Positions 13,111 through 26,982 of a stretch of DNA of 64,000 bases are shown in pieces. Below the pieces are notes generated by a model. It made no database searches. It was not told the origin of the DNA and saw only the letters and a list, made by a program, of their open reading frames with translations. Both the position numbers and the translations under genes were made by a program. Location: NCBI GenBank assembly GCA_028023455.1, contig JAQFVV010006246.1, positions 4,393,501-4,457,500 on the forward strand. The letters run 5' to 3'. Position 1 is the first letter of the stretch; every line of letters starts with the position of its first letter. This DNA is from Epiperipatus broadwayi. Taxonomy: Eukaryota; Onychophora; Udeonychophora; Euonychophora; Peripatidae.

Positions 13111-14089
13111 TATTTATTTTAAAATCTTCTTATGCATTTCATAAAATCATTATTTATCCTTTTTTTTTTTTGCAAAATTTAGGATAGATGCATTTCTAAA
13201 TATACTATTTCTGAAAGTAAGTTGTTTATTGGCAGAAAAGAAAGATTATTTTTCAAATGGAGGGAGGGGGGTGGACACAAAAAGATTCAAATATCTTAAG
13301 CTATTCATAACTTTCACCTACAGTCTAATTACTTGCACAAAATCACTTTTCTATCTACATAAAGAGTGTAGAGGAATATTTATTTTAAGGAAGTAAAAAA
13401 AAAAAAATTCTTATGTTATAGTTACATTTCAATAAAAACTAAAATTAGTTTTCCACATTAAATAAAGTATTATATAAAATACAACTTTATTCTTTTTTCC
13501 TTTAATATATATTTAAATAGGCTAAAGCAAGTTTATTGCTAAATATAAATAATTAATATTTTTCAGGCTGCAGTATTTTTTTCTACAGATGACAGTTTGT
13601 TTTTTGCTAATGATGACCAGTATATCTGGGATTTTTAGTGATCTATACCAGTTGTTTCTATTTCTGTTTCACTTATCATTTTATATTGTAGAGTATATTT
13701 ATTATTCAATTTTGTTTGCAACATTAACAGATGTAAACAAGTAAAAAATAAAAATACTGTCTGAAAATGGCTGTGTAGCAATAAATCAAGGGAGTAAAAG
13801 AGGAAGATGCTGTTGACTGAGATATAATTCATTCTGCTCACATAAGCAGGCATTCACATAAAATTATCAAATTCAGCAGTTACAAATTTAAACTAAAATG
13901 ATGTGAGGGAGGAGAAAAATAGAAAGCAATGAAGTCCTATATATATATATGTAATACAAATAAAATGTTTGTTAATAAATATTATAATAACAATAACAAA
14001 TAATAAGTACAAATGATATAATCTTACAAATTGCAGAAGTACTTTCAGTTCATTACTTAACTCTCTTCAACTGCCATTTAAATCACTGT
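13111..14089. other. AT-rich intron 1 sequence
   Basis: Nothing recognised; the antisense open frame at 13635-13853 has no recognisable domain. Confidence 0.4.
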
Positions 14090-15330
14090 TATATTTATTT
14101 TTTATCACTATTACAATATATATCAGTTGCAAAGCAAGATATATAATTGACAACAAGAGTAGTTAGGTGTTCATTACCCCCCCCCCCCCAAGTTTAACAT
14201 TCAAAGTTCAAGGTTTAAAGATCAATTATTCAACATTTGAAATAAGATTTAAAAAAAATAATAATTTTGTTTTGTTAAATGTCTCAAGTTATAAAAAAAA
14301 ATTTATATTGGGAACGAATATTTTTATTTTAATTAATAAAATTAGTTTTTTTGTTTTACAATTGTCATTAATTTTTTATTATTATTTGCAACTAAGTTAT
14401 AAATCAAAATAAATATTGTAAAATGATTATTATGGCTCAAGGCAGATAATTTCACTAAGAGTGTATCATTTACCCTGAATCAATGTAGCCTGGATTGATT
14501 ATTTATCTTTAGCCTGTTAAGTGATCAAACTTGAACTGCCATATCTGAATTGTACTTTATCTATGTTTAAAAAAAATATACTTACAAATAATTGCTAAAT
14601 GAAAGAGTCCTATCCCATCAAATATTTGTCTTTAGAGAGGTGAAGAAATATGATTTAAGGAAATATGATCGGAATAAATTAAAACTTGAAGCAGATAAAT
14701 AGCTAAAAGTTAATGTTTCTACATTCTCAAGGATTTATTTTCAGCATTTTAAATACCAGAATAGATTCCTTAATATAAAACCAAAAAAATTGAACAAAAA
14801 TGTTAAGCTTAACACAAAAAGGAATTTTAAACCAGAGACTTGGATAAAACTTTTTTTTAAATTTGTGTGATCACTTGCATAGTGATGTTTAAGTATTTAT
14901 TATTTCTACCATAATGTAATAATGTTTAAATATTCTATGTCTTATTGTATAATAAATATAGATTTTTAATTAATCATGGTATTGTTTTATACTTATGGTG
15001 TAGAATATCCTCATGGATTTCTCAGTTTTGGGATGGTGTAATCCATAGAGGATCTAATTTTCCTTCAATTATGTAGGAGTGATTAATAGACTGGAAGGTT
15101 GACATAGTTATAATATTTTTATTATTATAGTTATGTCTAACCATTGATATGATTAGATTATATTTTTACTCCTATTTTGTTTCATCACTGTTATTTGGAT
15201 TTAATCATAAATCTCAAAGTTATCTTTTATCATTAAGCATTAACTTTTCATATCCATAGGATTATAATTTTGATTATCTTTTATGACAAATAGCAGGATT
15301 ATTATAATATATAAGTTGATTTTTCCAAAA
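14090..15330. repeat. Dispersed non-coding repeat, family Q, copy 1 (uninterrupted)
   Basis: Aligns by eye with three pieces downstream (36205-36872, 37385-37562, 39103-39420). Landmarks shared by both copies: TATCAGTTGCAAAG-type start, AAAATGATTATTATGGC, GTGTATCATTTACCCTG, GAAGAAATATGATTTAAGG, TTCTACATTCTCAAGGAT, GGTGTAGAAT, and TAATATTTTTATTATTATAG. No open frame of note. It carries a poly-C run at 14178-14189. This copy shows the pre-insertion state of copy 2, in which a P element and a hAT element are nested. Confidence 0.7.
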
Positions 15331-15947
15331 TCAATAGTCTTTACTATTTAGAAAGAAATAGTGTTTTATAAATATATATACACGGTATATATAATTACTG
15401 CATTAACATAACTTTTTACAGTCATTGTAAAATGTATACATATATACTTCAGTGTAGTATTTTTGCTGATAATTGTAGTATCTTGTAGAACAGGATCTAT
15501 TACTGTCTCCACATTACAGAAAATTATTGCATTTTTTAGATCACTTCAATAGGGAGGAGGCGGTACTTTCTAGACAATTGTATAATTCCTTGATTATAAA
15601 AAAAAAAAATTTAATGATTGTCTTAACAAGGAATCCAGCTCTCATATTAATTAGGCATATTAATTTACATATATTTTCTATATTATTTTGATGTGTGTGT
15701 TTGCAAATCTAAATAGTTAAGCTGTTTCGATGCCAAATTTTGGATAGTTGGTAGACTTTGTATTTGTTTTTGATGATATTTTTTTTCCATGCAACAGCTT
15801 ATTGACTGAATTAAAATTATTGCTGTTAACATATTAATAGTTTTATAGCTTAATAAAAATTAGAAAACAATCACATTTTTTTCAAAATTAATATAAATAT
15901 ATTATTATTTATTAGTAGTAAATTTAATATCTGTGTAATATATTTAG
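15331..15947. other. End of intron 1
   Basis: AT-rich, nothing recognised except the acceptor TATTTAG at 15941-15947. Confidence 0.5.
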
Positions 15948-16134
15948 GTTAATGGTGACAGTTTCCAGTGTTTATGTAACCCAGGTTATTCAGGACTAAC
16001 TTGTAATATAAACACTGATGAATGTGCCAGTAATCCATGTCAAAATGGTGGTACTTGTGTCGATCATATTAATAGATATGAATGTACATGCCCAGCATCT
16101 TTTACTGGAACCAATTGCCAAGATGAACAACAAA
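15948..16134 (+). CDS. CUBN: Cubilin-like exon b: end of EGF and a complete calcium-binding EGF
   Basis: Acceptor TATTTAG; donor GTACGT at 16135. Phase 0 in, phase 1 out; residues 46-107 plus one base. It completes the EGF begun in the previous exon ([14 protein letters not shown]) and adds a full six-cysteine EGF starting [16 protein letters not shown]. The N-x-D-E lead and the C-x-D-x4-Y-x-C-x-C motif ([12 protein letters not shown]) are the calcium-ligand and Asp/Asn beta-hydroxylation signatures of cbEGF domains. This is the last EGF: the next exon opens directly with a CUB domain, as in cubilin. A shifted antisense reading of this exon is also open but meaningless. Confidence 0.9.
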
Positions 16135-19100
16135 GTACGTATTTTTAAAAATATTTTTTCAAAAATTAATTCTATGTAACTAGATTTTATAAACCAAAAC
16201 TTATTGCAAATCAATATTCTGCTATTGTAAGTATTATCAGTTAAAACAGTAAATTTGCTATTTTTTAATACTAAAAGTTATTGATAAAATTTTAGCTCCT
16301 CATGATAAGTATAAAAGGATCTAAAGTATGCAGTAATCTGAACTTCATGGCAGAGTTTTAATAATAATTCATTTTAAGTCTTTTACTCATTATCACATTA
16401 ATATTTGAATTAGTGAATTATTAACTGGCTTTATTCTTGGGAATTGGTAAAAAGTCAAATACTATCAAAATTGAAATTGAGCCAGAATCTAACATTCTAC
16501 CATTGCATAAAACCAAACAAAGCAGTGAATTATCTAAATAGACTTAATGAATTGAAATTTAAAACTGATAGGACTTTCGGATTTATCTTAAAAATAAAAA
16601 AAAACAATAACAAATGATTGGAGAGTAGGAGTATATATACCAAAAACACAATCTTCTATCACACATCCAAGTGACTGATATTATTCTTAATTTACTATAA
16701 TGCAGTAATGGACAGATACATTTATTTTCTATAAATACAAATGCATGAAAAAAGGAGATCTTTTGATATTAAATTATTGAATTTAAAGAATTGAAATGCT
16801 CCATCTTTGGAAAAAATGTTGGACACCATTGACGAACAGAAAATGTTAAAAAGTACATACAAATGTCCAAGAATTGCTTAAAAGTGAAATGATCAAATAA
16901 TAGAAGTGAGAAGATTTTTCATAATGCACACATATTAATCTTCAGGCAGACTGAGAAACAGAAGGAAGAAGTATAATATTTGATTATCTTGGACATTTGG
17001 ATTTTTGCATTTCAGTTTTGAGCTCTAAATTGTTAAATCTCAAAATGATATTGATTACAATAAAAGCAATTAAATAGAAAGGATTCTGACAAGGGAAAAA
17101 ACCCAAATGTAATTCTATTGAAAACAGATTTTTAAATATATTTTGCAAGCACAAAGGGCATCGACTAATACCCAATTCAGACTCCATTTGATTGGAAATG
17201 AATTTAAAATAAATGAGTCAATATATTTTATGTATATCAAAGAAAGGGAAGTGAATACTGTTAGCAGAAAATATTCACATTTATCAACATGGGGAAAAAA
17301 ATAGTATTCATTCTGTAAAAATGGAGCATTAATTGAATGGAAATTGGAAGATTGGGGTACATTAGTGGGAAGAGGAAAAAAGAAATGGAGCTAACAGGAA
17401 AAAAATTTCTATAGAAAAAATCGACCAATTTCACTTTCTTAGTAGCAACTTATAATTGCCAAGATAATAGTGTGACGTTTTAAATAGTAATCTACCTATT
17501 GTTTACCCAAAGTTTCCATTGAATTAAGAAGTACATTTGTTCCTTCAGAAAACACCATAACAAAAATTTACATAATATCTGGTATGTGTAGAATATGTGA
17601 TTTGAATTTAAGGTGAAACTCAGAAATTTTTTTATGTTCTAGCAACCAGAGAATATTTTCGTTTTTTTTAAAAGATTGTCCATAATCTCTTCCAAAAACT
17701 ATCATCCAGGTGTTTAATTAGCCTGGTGACCATTTTTTTTGGTTATGTCTTTTTTTGTAATAATTAAAAATTCTTTTACAATTTCTTATTGAGATGCATC
17801 ATTTTGAAGGAATAAAATATTTGGGTCTTGTGATGAGGTTCAGTTATGGACATAATTATGTCATTATATATATGCCTGGAAAAGAGAATGCTTTATTATA
17901 AATGACTTTTATATGTATCACACATTATTCTTGATAAAATTTGATTAAGATAATAAAAATAGAATAAATTTTTAAAAAAATTAATATTTCATCTATAAAA
18001 AATATTTTGTTAATTTTTTAGCTTGTGTGAGCATGAGAACCAATAAGGCAACAGTTACAATATTTGTGGAAATTGATGAGAAAAAAATAATAGAAAAAGA
18101 GGAATGTTAGGGCTGCTATACTAACCAGATTCTTTATTATTTCATTAATAATCAAAAAGCCAAACATAGCCTATGATCTAGTATAGAAATACTGTGCAAA
18201 CACAGATTTTATGAAAACATGTAAAGTGTTCCAGAAATCAAAGCTATTAGTGAGAATGTAATCTGATAGTATAATCAAACAATTATATTATTATCAGAAT
18301 CATTGAGTGGTGTATTTATCAGAAAATATTCTTTAAAATAACTTACTATTATTATTGTAATATGCTTGCTGTATAAATTAATTTTTAAAGAAGGGCGTAA
18401 TATGTTTTATACAACAAATTACAGGAAAATGTTAGCATGAACTTCTAATAATAGAATAAAGTTGCTACTATTTAGATGAATTGGGAGAGGGTAATTAATG
18501 GGCTATGCAAGTTTCTAGAAGATCAAGATTTTGAGTCAGCAGTACTATTACTTAATTAAAGTACTATTCTATTCAATGGTGATAAGAATATATATATATA
18601 TAAACCCATACTCTGCATATTATCCCTAAGTTTAAGTTATATTAGCATGAGAACAGGGCAAGCTGGCTATGGTGAACATGAGTATGAATAGGAGAGGTTA
18701 CAGTTCATTAAATACATTTCAGTACATTAACACTAAATCCCTACACTCTAACATTATGTATTAAGACAATTCTCAATACATGAAAGACAGTAATATTAAG
18801 AGATGTGCTTAACTGACAATTACATGAGATGATTAATAATCAGGAAAATATCTGCATAGGAAATGATCATGAAATTAGCAAAAATGAAATGTGTGACAAG
18901 TGAATAAAGATGTAGGAGATTAAAAAGGGTAATGAAAAGCAAATAATGATTAACTAATGTAAATAAATAATGAATAAATCTAAGAATGGGAAGAGGATAA
19001 AAGGAATGTGTTAAGTTAATGAATAGTTAATTTAGCAAGGAAATGGGGATCGATGAAGGATGGATAATGCAGGTACTGTAAAATAAAATAATGACAGAAC

Positions 19101-19931
19101 AAAAAGAAAATGAAATATGAGTGAACTGTTACAACAATGTTGGTAATGATGAATGGAATCAAATCAAAAGGGTTCTAAATTTAAATAATCAAAGAAAAAG
19201 AATTTAAACCTTTGAGGTTTTAATTAATCAATAAAACAATAATGATGAAAATAAGAGACTAAGATAATATGTATCAAATAACTTAAATGAAATTAACAAA
19301 CAAAATCAATAATTTCTCAGAGTTTATACAATTTTAAAATTTTATAATGTACATCTGGATCAGCCAGAAGGATTTTAAACTTTATAATAACTCAACAAAT
19401 TCATAATAATAATGTAAACATGATTATCATGTTAACCATTAGATAATCTTAAAATATTTTTATCACAATTACAACATTGCAATGGAGAACATCATCTTAT
19501 AATAATTTAAATTTGACCTCTTTGATCAGTATGACTAAGTTTATTGAACGATCTTATCTTACCATTTATTAAAATATTATTTAAAATCAAATATCAATCA
19601 TATTTTAACCAATCAATAGCATAATTTTTCAAAATTATTTGACGATATATGAAACATATAATAAAATTAATTATATTGAGTAATGGTGACAATGGTGGTG
19701 ATAGCAGTGGTGATAACAATAGTTATGATATGGATAGTGTTTAGAAATAAGATTACTGACAACTTGATAAATTTCAAAAAACAAATTTAATTTACAATAT
19801 TTACACATTCAAAATATATATATATCCTTCATCAAACTTATCAAAAAGGAAATTATAAAAAAAATACTTTATTGAACATGACTGATACTAACACAAGAAT
19901 ATTTCCTTAAATCAAAATCAAATTATGATAC
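16135..19931. other. Intron 2, left part
   Basis: AT-rich with a (TA)n run near 18590. No exon, RNA gene or defined repeat was recognised. Short open frames here (for example antisense 16984-17187) have no domain. Confidence 0.4.
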
Positions 19932-20620
19932 TGTTGTGTTTGGCATAATTTACAGGTTCAGTTCCAAAACAACAGACTAATGATGACAAACTACTCAACA
20001 ATTAATATATATAATTTATTAGTTACAAAAATATACACGTTAGTTAATAAAACATCACATGATCACCATTTCTGAGTGGCAATACTGTATGGAGAGTTTT
20101 TCCTGTTTTAATGTTAGTTAACCAAACATGTAAATATGGTTTATACAAATTAATGCTGAGGTAGTTGTGCTGAGCAATGGTACTCACTTATTGCTATATA
20201 AATAGCCTGCTGAAAACTCTTCCAGTTGTACTAGACAACTTGCCTCGAGTCAGCTCTAGTTCAGACTTTTCCAGCTGCACTTAGATAGCTTTACTCGAGT
20301 CTGTTGCTGATGTAGCAGTTTCCAGTCCTTAAGTGGACTTGCCTCACTGTGTTGACATTGCAATAATACCTAGAGAAAATATCTTTGCTAGCGGCAAGGT
20401 TTTATTGGAGAGCACATTCAGTCATTTAGGCTGACAGAAGTAATTGTTCTCTACCTTGCCTCCAAAAGCTGACTATTTAATGGCAGACCCCATACATTAT
20501 TGGAAACTCAGATTATGTGCTGAACCCAATGGATTTATCACCATTGGATAATGACTGGGTAACAGCCAATCAGGCAATGAATCTGGAATAGTCCACTTCT
20601 AAAAGCAAGGTCCGATGACA
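19932..20620 (-). repeat. 3' LTR region of a gypsy-like retrotransposon
   Basis: The inner edge is well defined. On the minus strand a purine-rich tract (AGGGGGAGAAA, complement of 20621-20631) is followed by TGTCATCGGACC, the LTR start. Next come CCAAT-type motifs (about 20540-20575), a TATA-like TTAAATAG (about 20473-20480) and AATAAAACC (20398-20406), which is LTR order. The outer end is uncertain: TGTTGACA at 20350 would give a 271 bp LTR, TGTTGTG at 19932 a 689 bp one. Positions 20040-20110 also resemble the terminal part of repeat family P, so a later insertion or a composite LTR is possible. Confidence 0.5.
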
Positions 20621-20639
20621 TTTCTCCCCCTGGCTCAAA

Positions 20640-21003
20640 TTAGCCCTGGAGAATGTAGTCATCAAGATGCACTGGATTATGTATAGTCAACTTTGTTGGT
20701 GGCTTCTATTCATCGCTGTCCCTGGCTTTTTTTTCTTTGCTTGATGAACTTGTTTCTGGATGTTTGTTGCTGCCTTGACTTTGATGTTCATTTTTCCTGC
20801 TTGAATGTACTTGTCCCAGGTTGGTTACTGCTTTTGTTAGCTTCTGTTGTATGATTGAGTCTTAGCTGGTTGAAATGACAATGATATTGATGACCACCTT
20901 CTGTTTACACAACCACAGTGTAGAGATCGTTTATTTGAGTCATCACTGCTGGTGTCCATTTTGTGGACCCATAGTACGTACTGCATAGTACCTGTGTACC
21001 TAT
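20640..21003 (-). pseudogene. Gypsy-like polyprotein remnant: integrase C-terminal end
   Basis: Read on the minus strand from about 21003 the frame gives S-T-K-W-T-P-A-V and, after one stop, GHQYHCHFNQLRLN. This matches the G-P-K-W-x-P-G...R-H-x-x-Q-L-R tail common at the end of gypsy integrases. A basic, Gln/Ser/Lys-rich tail follows to about 20700, broken by stops, and leads straight to the purine tract and the LTR start at 20620. Everything upstream (rest of integrase, RT, protease) is missing or unrecognisable beyond 21003, so this is a 5'-truncated, dead copy. Confidence 0.6.
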
Positions 21004-22514
21004 TCATTTAAGATAACTTGTTTTTGCTAAACAATCGCAGAAGATAAAATTCAATTTTGGTTAGATCTAGGCATGTTAAATACTGTATTATATTATGCAA
21101 CTAATTATGACTAATAATTGTTAGCCACCAGAAATTGCTTTAGAATTGATAACTGCTATTTGTATTCCCATGTGTTAATTGATGATTATATTCCATTTGT
21201 TTGTTGTTTACCCTATAAGGGTAGATGTTATTTATTTGTGTTTGCTATATTTGTTTTTATATCCATGCCACCTCACATAATGCATACTTTTCTTACCCTG
21301 CGTAAAAGTGTGAAACATCATCATCATGTGTAAATCGTATATTGCGAAAGTAATTCATAAAGAAATAAACTTTGTACATCAAAAAGAATGTACAAGATTA
21401 CTTGATAATAAAACAAAAATAATATATGTACAGAAGTCTAAAAACTGACCCAAGGTTATAAAAGATCAGAAAAACTTTAAACTATGTCTTGGTGTCATAA
21501 TCCAGGCCACTCTATGCTGAAATAATTTATCATGCAGAAATGGATCAGAGCTTTTGCTGACATCATTCATCATGAAGATGTCAACCCAAAAAATCTTTTG
21601 TGACTAGTCTTAGGATGGACCAAGAGCAACTTAAAACCAGTATAACTTCCAATAAACTTGGGATTCCAAGAAATACATGTATACTACAAGAATCTACACA
21701 AACTTAATGGTCAGTTAAGATTATTCATACCTGATCTGTGACTAAATTGTTTTCAAACCCATCTAAACTATAAGCTTATAATATACTAGTGATATAGACA
21801 TTTACTATTTATTATTCAAGAGACTTTCATATATGGTATAAGAACTGTTTTAATTTAATATTAGCTGGATTAGCATATGTGTGTTCTTTTCAGTTATATT
21901 AATAATTAATCATTAAATATTTTAATTTGTATTGATAAAATATTTACTTTTAATATTAATTTCAATGTGCATTGTATAATTTAATTATTATAATTTACCT
22001 TTGCCAATAGTTATTAATTAAGCCCCGGGAGTAATATTCTCCGAAAATAAGTTAAATTACAGGAAATCATAATTCTTAATCTTTTAAATTATTGTTTCAT
22101 AAGTTACAATGTTCTTGACACAGAATCAGCGAGTCTAATGAGTTTGGCACTCACTTTAATAAATTAAAAACATGATTCTGCCAGCAATTCAAATCGTAAT
22201 AATTATTAGGCCAGTTAATCAGAAATTATAGCTATTTTTAGAAATATTAACAAAATATTTTTCTTCTCCATAGCGTCACACATTCTAGTGTGTAATAGAA
22301 GGCCTAACCAAATGTGGGAAATGTTACTGTATATATATATGTATAATAACAGGATGGGGATTTGGGATGGTTGTCCCTGGAGTGATAGCAAAACATCAAT
22401 ACCAGTTCAAAAAATAATTATTTCAAATATGAAATTTACAACAAAGTATAATATTTATTCAAGTAATATATTTAAGATATAAAATATTTAAGTAAGATAT
22501 TAAAAAATATATAA
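21004..22514. other. Intron 2, middle part
   Basis: No gene recognised. Plus-strand 21540-21660 looks faintly protein-like but has a stop and no identifiable family. Confidence 0.35.
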
Positions 22515-25500
22515 ATAATATAAGAGCATGAGAGCTCAGCTTAGTTAACTCCTTAGAGTAACTATAAGTATAATTAACCATACATCAACCAGCAGATTGT
22601 CAATAAGTAAAAGTAAATATTAGTAGAAATACTCAAAACAAATAACCATTCATCATCATAAATGATTATCAATAAAAATAAAACAACAGTCAAATTTGTG
22701 ACTGGATTTGAAATGGGTGTACTGTAGACCAGGTTAACTATTGAGCCATTGCCATCTTGGGCATTTATTAAAATGTTAATTTGGATGCACCAACCCAAGT
22801 GCTAATCCATTAGAATGCATAATGATAAAAACAATGCTGGTACATTAAAACATGCTGATCATCATCATTGCTCTGGCCACTGAGTAAACTATAAACTTAA
22901 GTTCTGGTAGATACTAAATTAAATAAAATGTAATGCATGGACTTTAAAGAATATTCTCTTTGCACCAACATAGGAATATCATCACTTGATACCCAAAACA
23001 TTAAAAGACATTCCCTGTAATATATCAGACTTATTCATGAATCTAGCTCAGAGAACATAAGCAGATGATGTAACATAATATCCTAAAAATATTTAGAATT
23101 ACTGGAATAATTTTAACAATACCATACAAGTTTATTAATAACTAAAAAATGATATTATGGTCTTTAGAATTCGGCCACACATGTCTTCTGATTTTGAGTA
23201 ATATACAATTAAAAAAACTCACATTGTGATTACATGATTAATACAAAATTCAAGTTATTACATTGATTTGCAATATCTCGATTGGTTTACATAAAACATA
23301 TATATCTGCACAATGGACATTTAATAAAATAAAAAATACGATTAAAATTCACATATGGATTCTATTTGATTAACCTTTCCATAGTTTCTTTTTTCTTCAA
23401 AAAAGAGGCCCAAATTGTACATTTTTACAATTACAGATATATGCAATCACGTAACTCAAAATATATGAAAAAGAAATGCTAATTTTATTTATTGAATTAT
23501 AAATATATATAAATCAAAATTTTTGAATCATATACATTCTAAAATGTAAATTATATTTTATATGAAAGAAAACCATATTTATATATTTTTTGTCCAAAAA
23601 ACCCTATGGATATAATGAGAGGTGAAAAATGAATATATATATATATGCTATCATGTGATTCAAAATATATGAAAAAGAAATGCTGTTTATTGAAAATACA
23701 TTATTATAAATATATATATATAAATCAAGTTTTGATTCACATACTTTCTAAAACCTAAAATATTTTGTAAAAAAATATAATAGATATTCAAAAATTTATA
23801 GATAAGCAAACATCACGTGATATTGAAAATTAGACAAAACAACGTTGTATATTTTCAAAATCTACATTATTTTCATAGAAATATTTTTTAAAAAAGAAAA
23901 ATAAATCATAAATAATTATTATAACTTACCAATTGAAAGAGTAATGCAAATTATTAAAAAAAATTGAAAATTATTTTGCAGATAGCAAAGACGAACATCT
24001 TTTCTCTAATATAGTTAATGAATATGGGGTTACAAATTATCGTCCATGGAATAAATGAATAAATCATTAATTATAACTGCCATCTATGTGAAACTTTACA
24101 AACTAATACTCGAATCATATACGCATGTGCTAAAATTGAAAAAACGAAAATATTTGGACAAATCTGCTAACAGTTGTAAAAAGGAAATTCAAAACGCGAT
24201 ATTACGTTGAGTACTAATGCCACAGGTGGCGCTTTGTCCGCAAAAGATGGGATGATTGTGTTAAGAGGATTGTTGAGTGTTATAATAGTAAGGAATGGGA
24301 TAAAAAAATAAATTTATTAATAAAGAATAGGGAGTTAGAGAGTTATTGTTTAAGGCTCGAACGGGATCTTTAGCCACAAAAGAATATACATGTAAATGGA
24401 AAAATATGGGTGATTTATTTTGTAAATTATGTAAGGAAGGAATAGAAAATATTAGGCATTTGTTAATTGAATGTAAATGTTTGAAAACAGAAAGGGTACA
24501 TATAATAAAGTTGTGGAAAAATAAATATGAAAAGTGAATTATTGGTTTTTATGCTGGGTTTGGGAAAAGATAAGGGGGATTTAGATATAAAGGTTATAGA
24601 GTTGACAAAGATTATGTTGTGGAAATGGGATATAGATTATGGGTAAATTTGGAGTGGGGAATGTAAAATAAAGTGGCTAACAGGTTTATCTGGGCATAAT
24701 ATATCACATCACAGACAATTCAATTTATTACATTGTGGTTTACATATATGTTCTAATAGATTTACTAAAAACCCATTCAGCATATACCATCACACAGATG
24801 TGCAGTATAATTCATTATTTCATATTGGCATAAATCTAATGAAATTTAGTTTTAAATACATATTTAATATTTAACATACATGTATATGAATATTGAATTG
24901 CAGGTGCATTTGTATATCTATCATATATTTGAACTTATTAAAATCAAAATTATTAAATATACATTTCATAATTAATTCCATTTGGAAAATATATAGAAAA
25001 TTCTCATATACGCACGCATGTCAGTAAAAATATAGGTGATATGAATCAATTATCAAATTCTATCATAATAGTTTACAGTTTTCTTTTTGCTATCCTATAA
25101 CAGTCTCTCCCCTAACAAGTCAATGGTGATTAAAATTTATAAATGTCTTTAAAAATAATACTGCAGGTATATATTTGTTTAATCTGAAGAGTTTCTGTAT
25201 TTTTTACAACCAAAAAATATAATTGTTCTATATATACATATTAGGATCACAGGTTAATTATAACTTCTTTCTTTAGAATATAGAATTGTCTATTAATCCT
25301 TTACTTTTTAATTTTTTTTTTAATCCAAACAAAATTATTACTTGCACTTGCAAGTTATTTTTTTTAATGTCATTTTAAGGAACTACTAAAACAAATCACC
25401 AGTTATGCTTCATGTAAATACATTTATCTGTGCTTTTCTGCATATAGCTGAAATAGCATATGTATAAGTACTACAGCAAGCTAAGATTCTCTTGATAAGA

Positions 25501-26335
25501 GCTAATTCAGGTTTGTCTCATCAGGAAAGGTATAATCCAGATATTGTCATCATCAGGAAAGGTATAACCAGTTTACTGTTGTTTACTTGGCTCCAACTTC
25601 AGATAAGCAAGCTATCTTCTAGAGCACATTTGTAGGTGGTTAGTGAACATACAAAGTAGGTCTGATTTCATGTGAATCAAAACTCCTCCATAGTGAATCA
25701 TAAACCAGCCCTTGGACTTGTCCTTGCAGTTATATCTTCATTGTAATTTTCTATCCTGATCTGGAGTACTGTACTATGCTATCTAGAAACTTCCAGTTTG
25801 CTATAATTACTGCCAACTACTTCTCAAAATAATACTAGCCAAAAAACTTACAAAAAAAAGCTACCAGTCAACTCTTACAAAAATATTACTAGCCAAACCC
25901 TAATCAAAAACTACTATTAGCCAACTAAAACTATTCTTTTTATCAATTCTTTTTATATGGTCAGCTGAGGTGACAAAAATACTTAATGAAAAACTATCTT
26001 TTTATTTTGATTAAAAACCATTTTAATCCTTTTGAAAGCAACTTTGAAATTTTTATTGAAGTATGATGTACTACTAGATAGAAATTTTGTTCAATTGATT
26101 AAAAAAATTTTAAAATAGATAATACAATTTTTTATAAGTTTAATCTACTTATTTTTAATTTCAAAATCAAAATATAATATTAATATTTATTTAGACCTTT
26201 TTAAATGTTTAATTTATAATAAAATTTCATTTTAAATTCAAAATTATTTAATCTTTGATTATTTTGTTACTATTAAAATGTAGGAAATATTTACAAAAAA
26301 TTTTGTTTGTGTTTATTTCTACTTTTCTTTTTAAT

Positions 26336-26345
<10 letters not shown>
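22515..26345. repeat. Dispersed non-coding repeat, family R, copy 2
   Basis: Second copy of the repeat at the left edge of the window, in the same orientation and with the same order of landmarks; it ends in TTCTACTTTTC near 26330 and a (TG)n run at 26348-26368. It is about 1 kb longer than copy 1. Part of the excess is the LINE fragment at 24215-24722, and part is a local duplication (about 23440-23560 and 23645-23770, both with AAAATATATGAAAAAGAAAT). Confidence 0.6.
24215..24722 (+). pseudogene. LINE C-terminal fragment with zinc-knuckle motif
   Basis: The plus-strand frame at 24346-24537 encodes FKARTGSLATKEYTCKWKN, then C-K-L-C and R-H-L-L-I-E-C. This C-x2-C...H-x4-C zinc knuckle and the preceding L-F-K-A-R-T-G-S motif are typical of the end of non-LTR retrotransposon proteins. 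Homologous sequence continues to about 24722 and shares AAGTGSCTAACAGGTTT with the antisense copy at 7740-8960. It is interrupted by stops, 5'-truncated and not functional. It sits inside repeat R copy 2, whose other copy lacks it. Confidence 0.65.
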
Positions 26346-26367
<22 letters not shown>

Positions 26368-26559
26368 CTCACACTATGTTATTGTGTGTTAAGTAATAGA
26401 AGTATTACACTATGTATATACAGTCAGATTTTTTCCAGAAGACAATCCTTAGAATGAGAACACATCAGATTTGCGGATATCTTGCAATGGAAATAATGAA
26501 TGGTTCTCCATTTCACAAAGATGTAGAATACATAAGTGATATGAAAGTTAAAATCACTA

Positions 26560-26820
26560 AACATTACATGATCACCATTTATTATGTTTGCAAGCCTGAG
26601 TAATCAATCAGTAGATCCTAAGATCTAGGTGCTGTGCTCTCAGATACAAGGTTCCTCACTGATGAAAGCTACAAATTAAAAACTACTCTGGGAATATTGG
26701 ATGAGTAGGCACTAGATAGGGATTTTATGCATAAGTCTTTTGGCATTCATTGATTACTCTGGCTTGCATGAACACCACTGTATGGAGAATTTTGCCTGTT
26801 TGATATGAAAGTTGTGATGA
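26560..26820 (-). repeat. Repeat family P, half copy
   Basis: The interval matches the inverted arm of P copies elsewhere: ACATGATCACCATTT start, GTGCTGTGCTCTCAGATAC, TTGGATGAGTAGGCACTAG, GATAGGGATTTTATGCA, TGTATGGAGAATTTTGCC end. The opposite arm is largely missing. Non-coding. Confidence 0.55.
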
Positions 26821-26871
26821 AACACAACTGATCAGAATAGAGGTTTAGCTGTGATTCTGAGAAAATTGAAT

Positions 26872-26982
26872 GCATAACTTATATGTACACATGAACAAAT
26901 ATGCATGGAAAGTATATAAGTATATATATAAGTATTTGCATAACTATATATGTACACATGAACAAATATGCATGGAAAGTAG
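26872..26982. repeat. Direct duplication of about 44 nt
   Basis: TGCATAACT...ATGTACACATGAACAAATAT...GGAAAGTA occurs at 26872-26914 and again at 26938-26982, separated by AT-rich spacer. Non-coding intron 2. Confidence 0.7.

Noticed and set aside
21540-21660. Protein-like + strand run near the gypsy remnant
   Set aside because: Contains a stop, has no identifiable motif order and could not be tied to any family.
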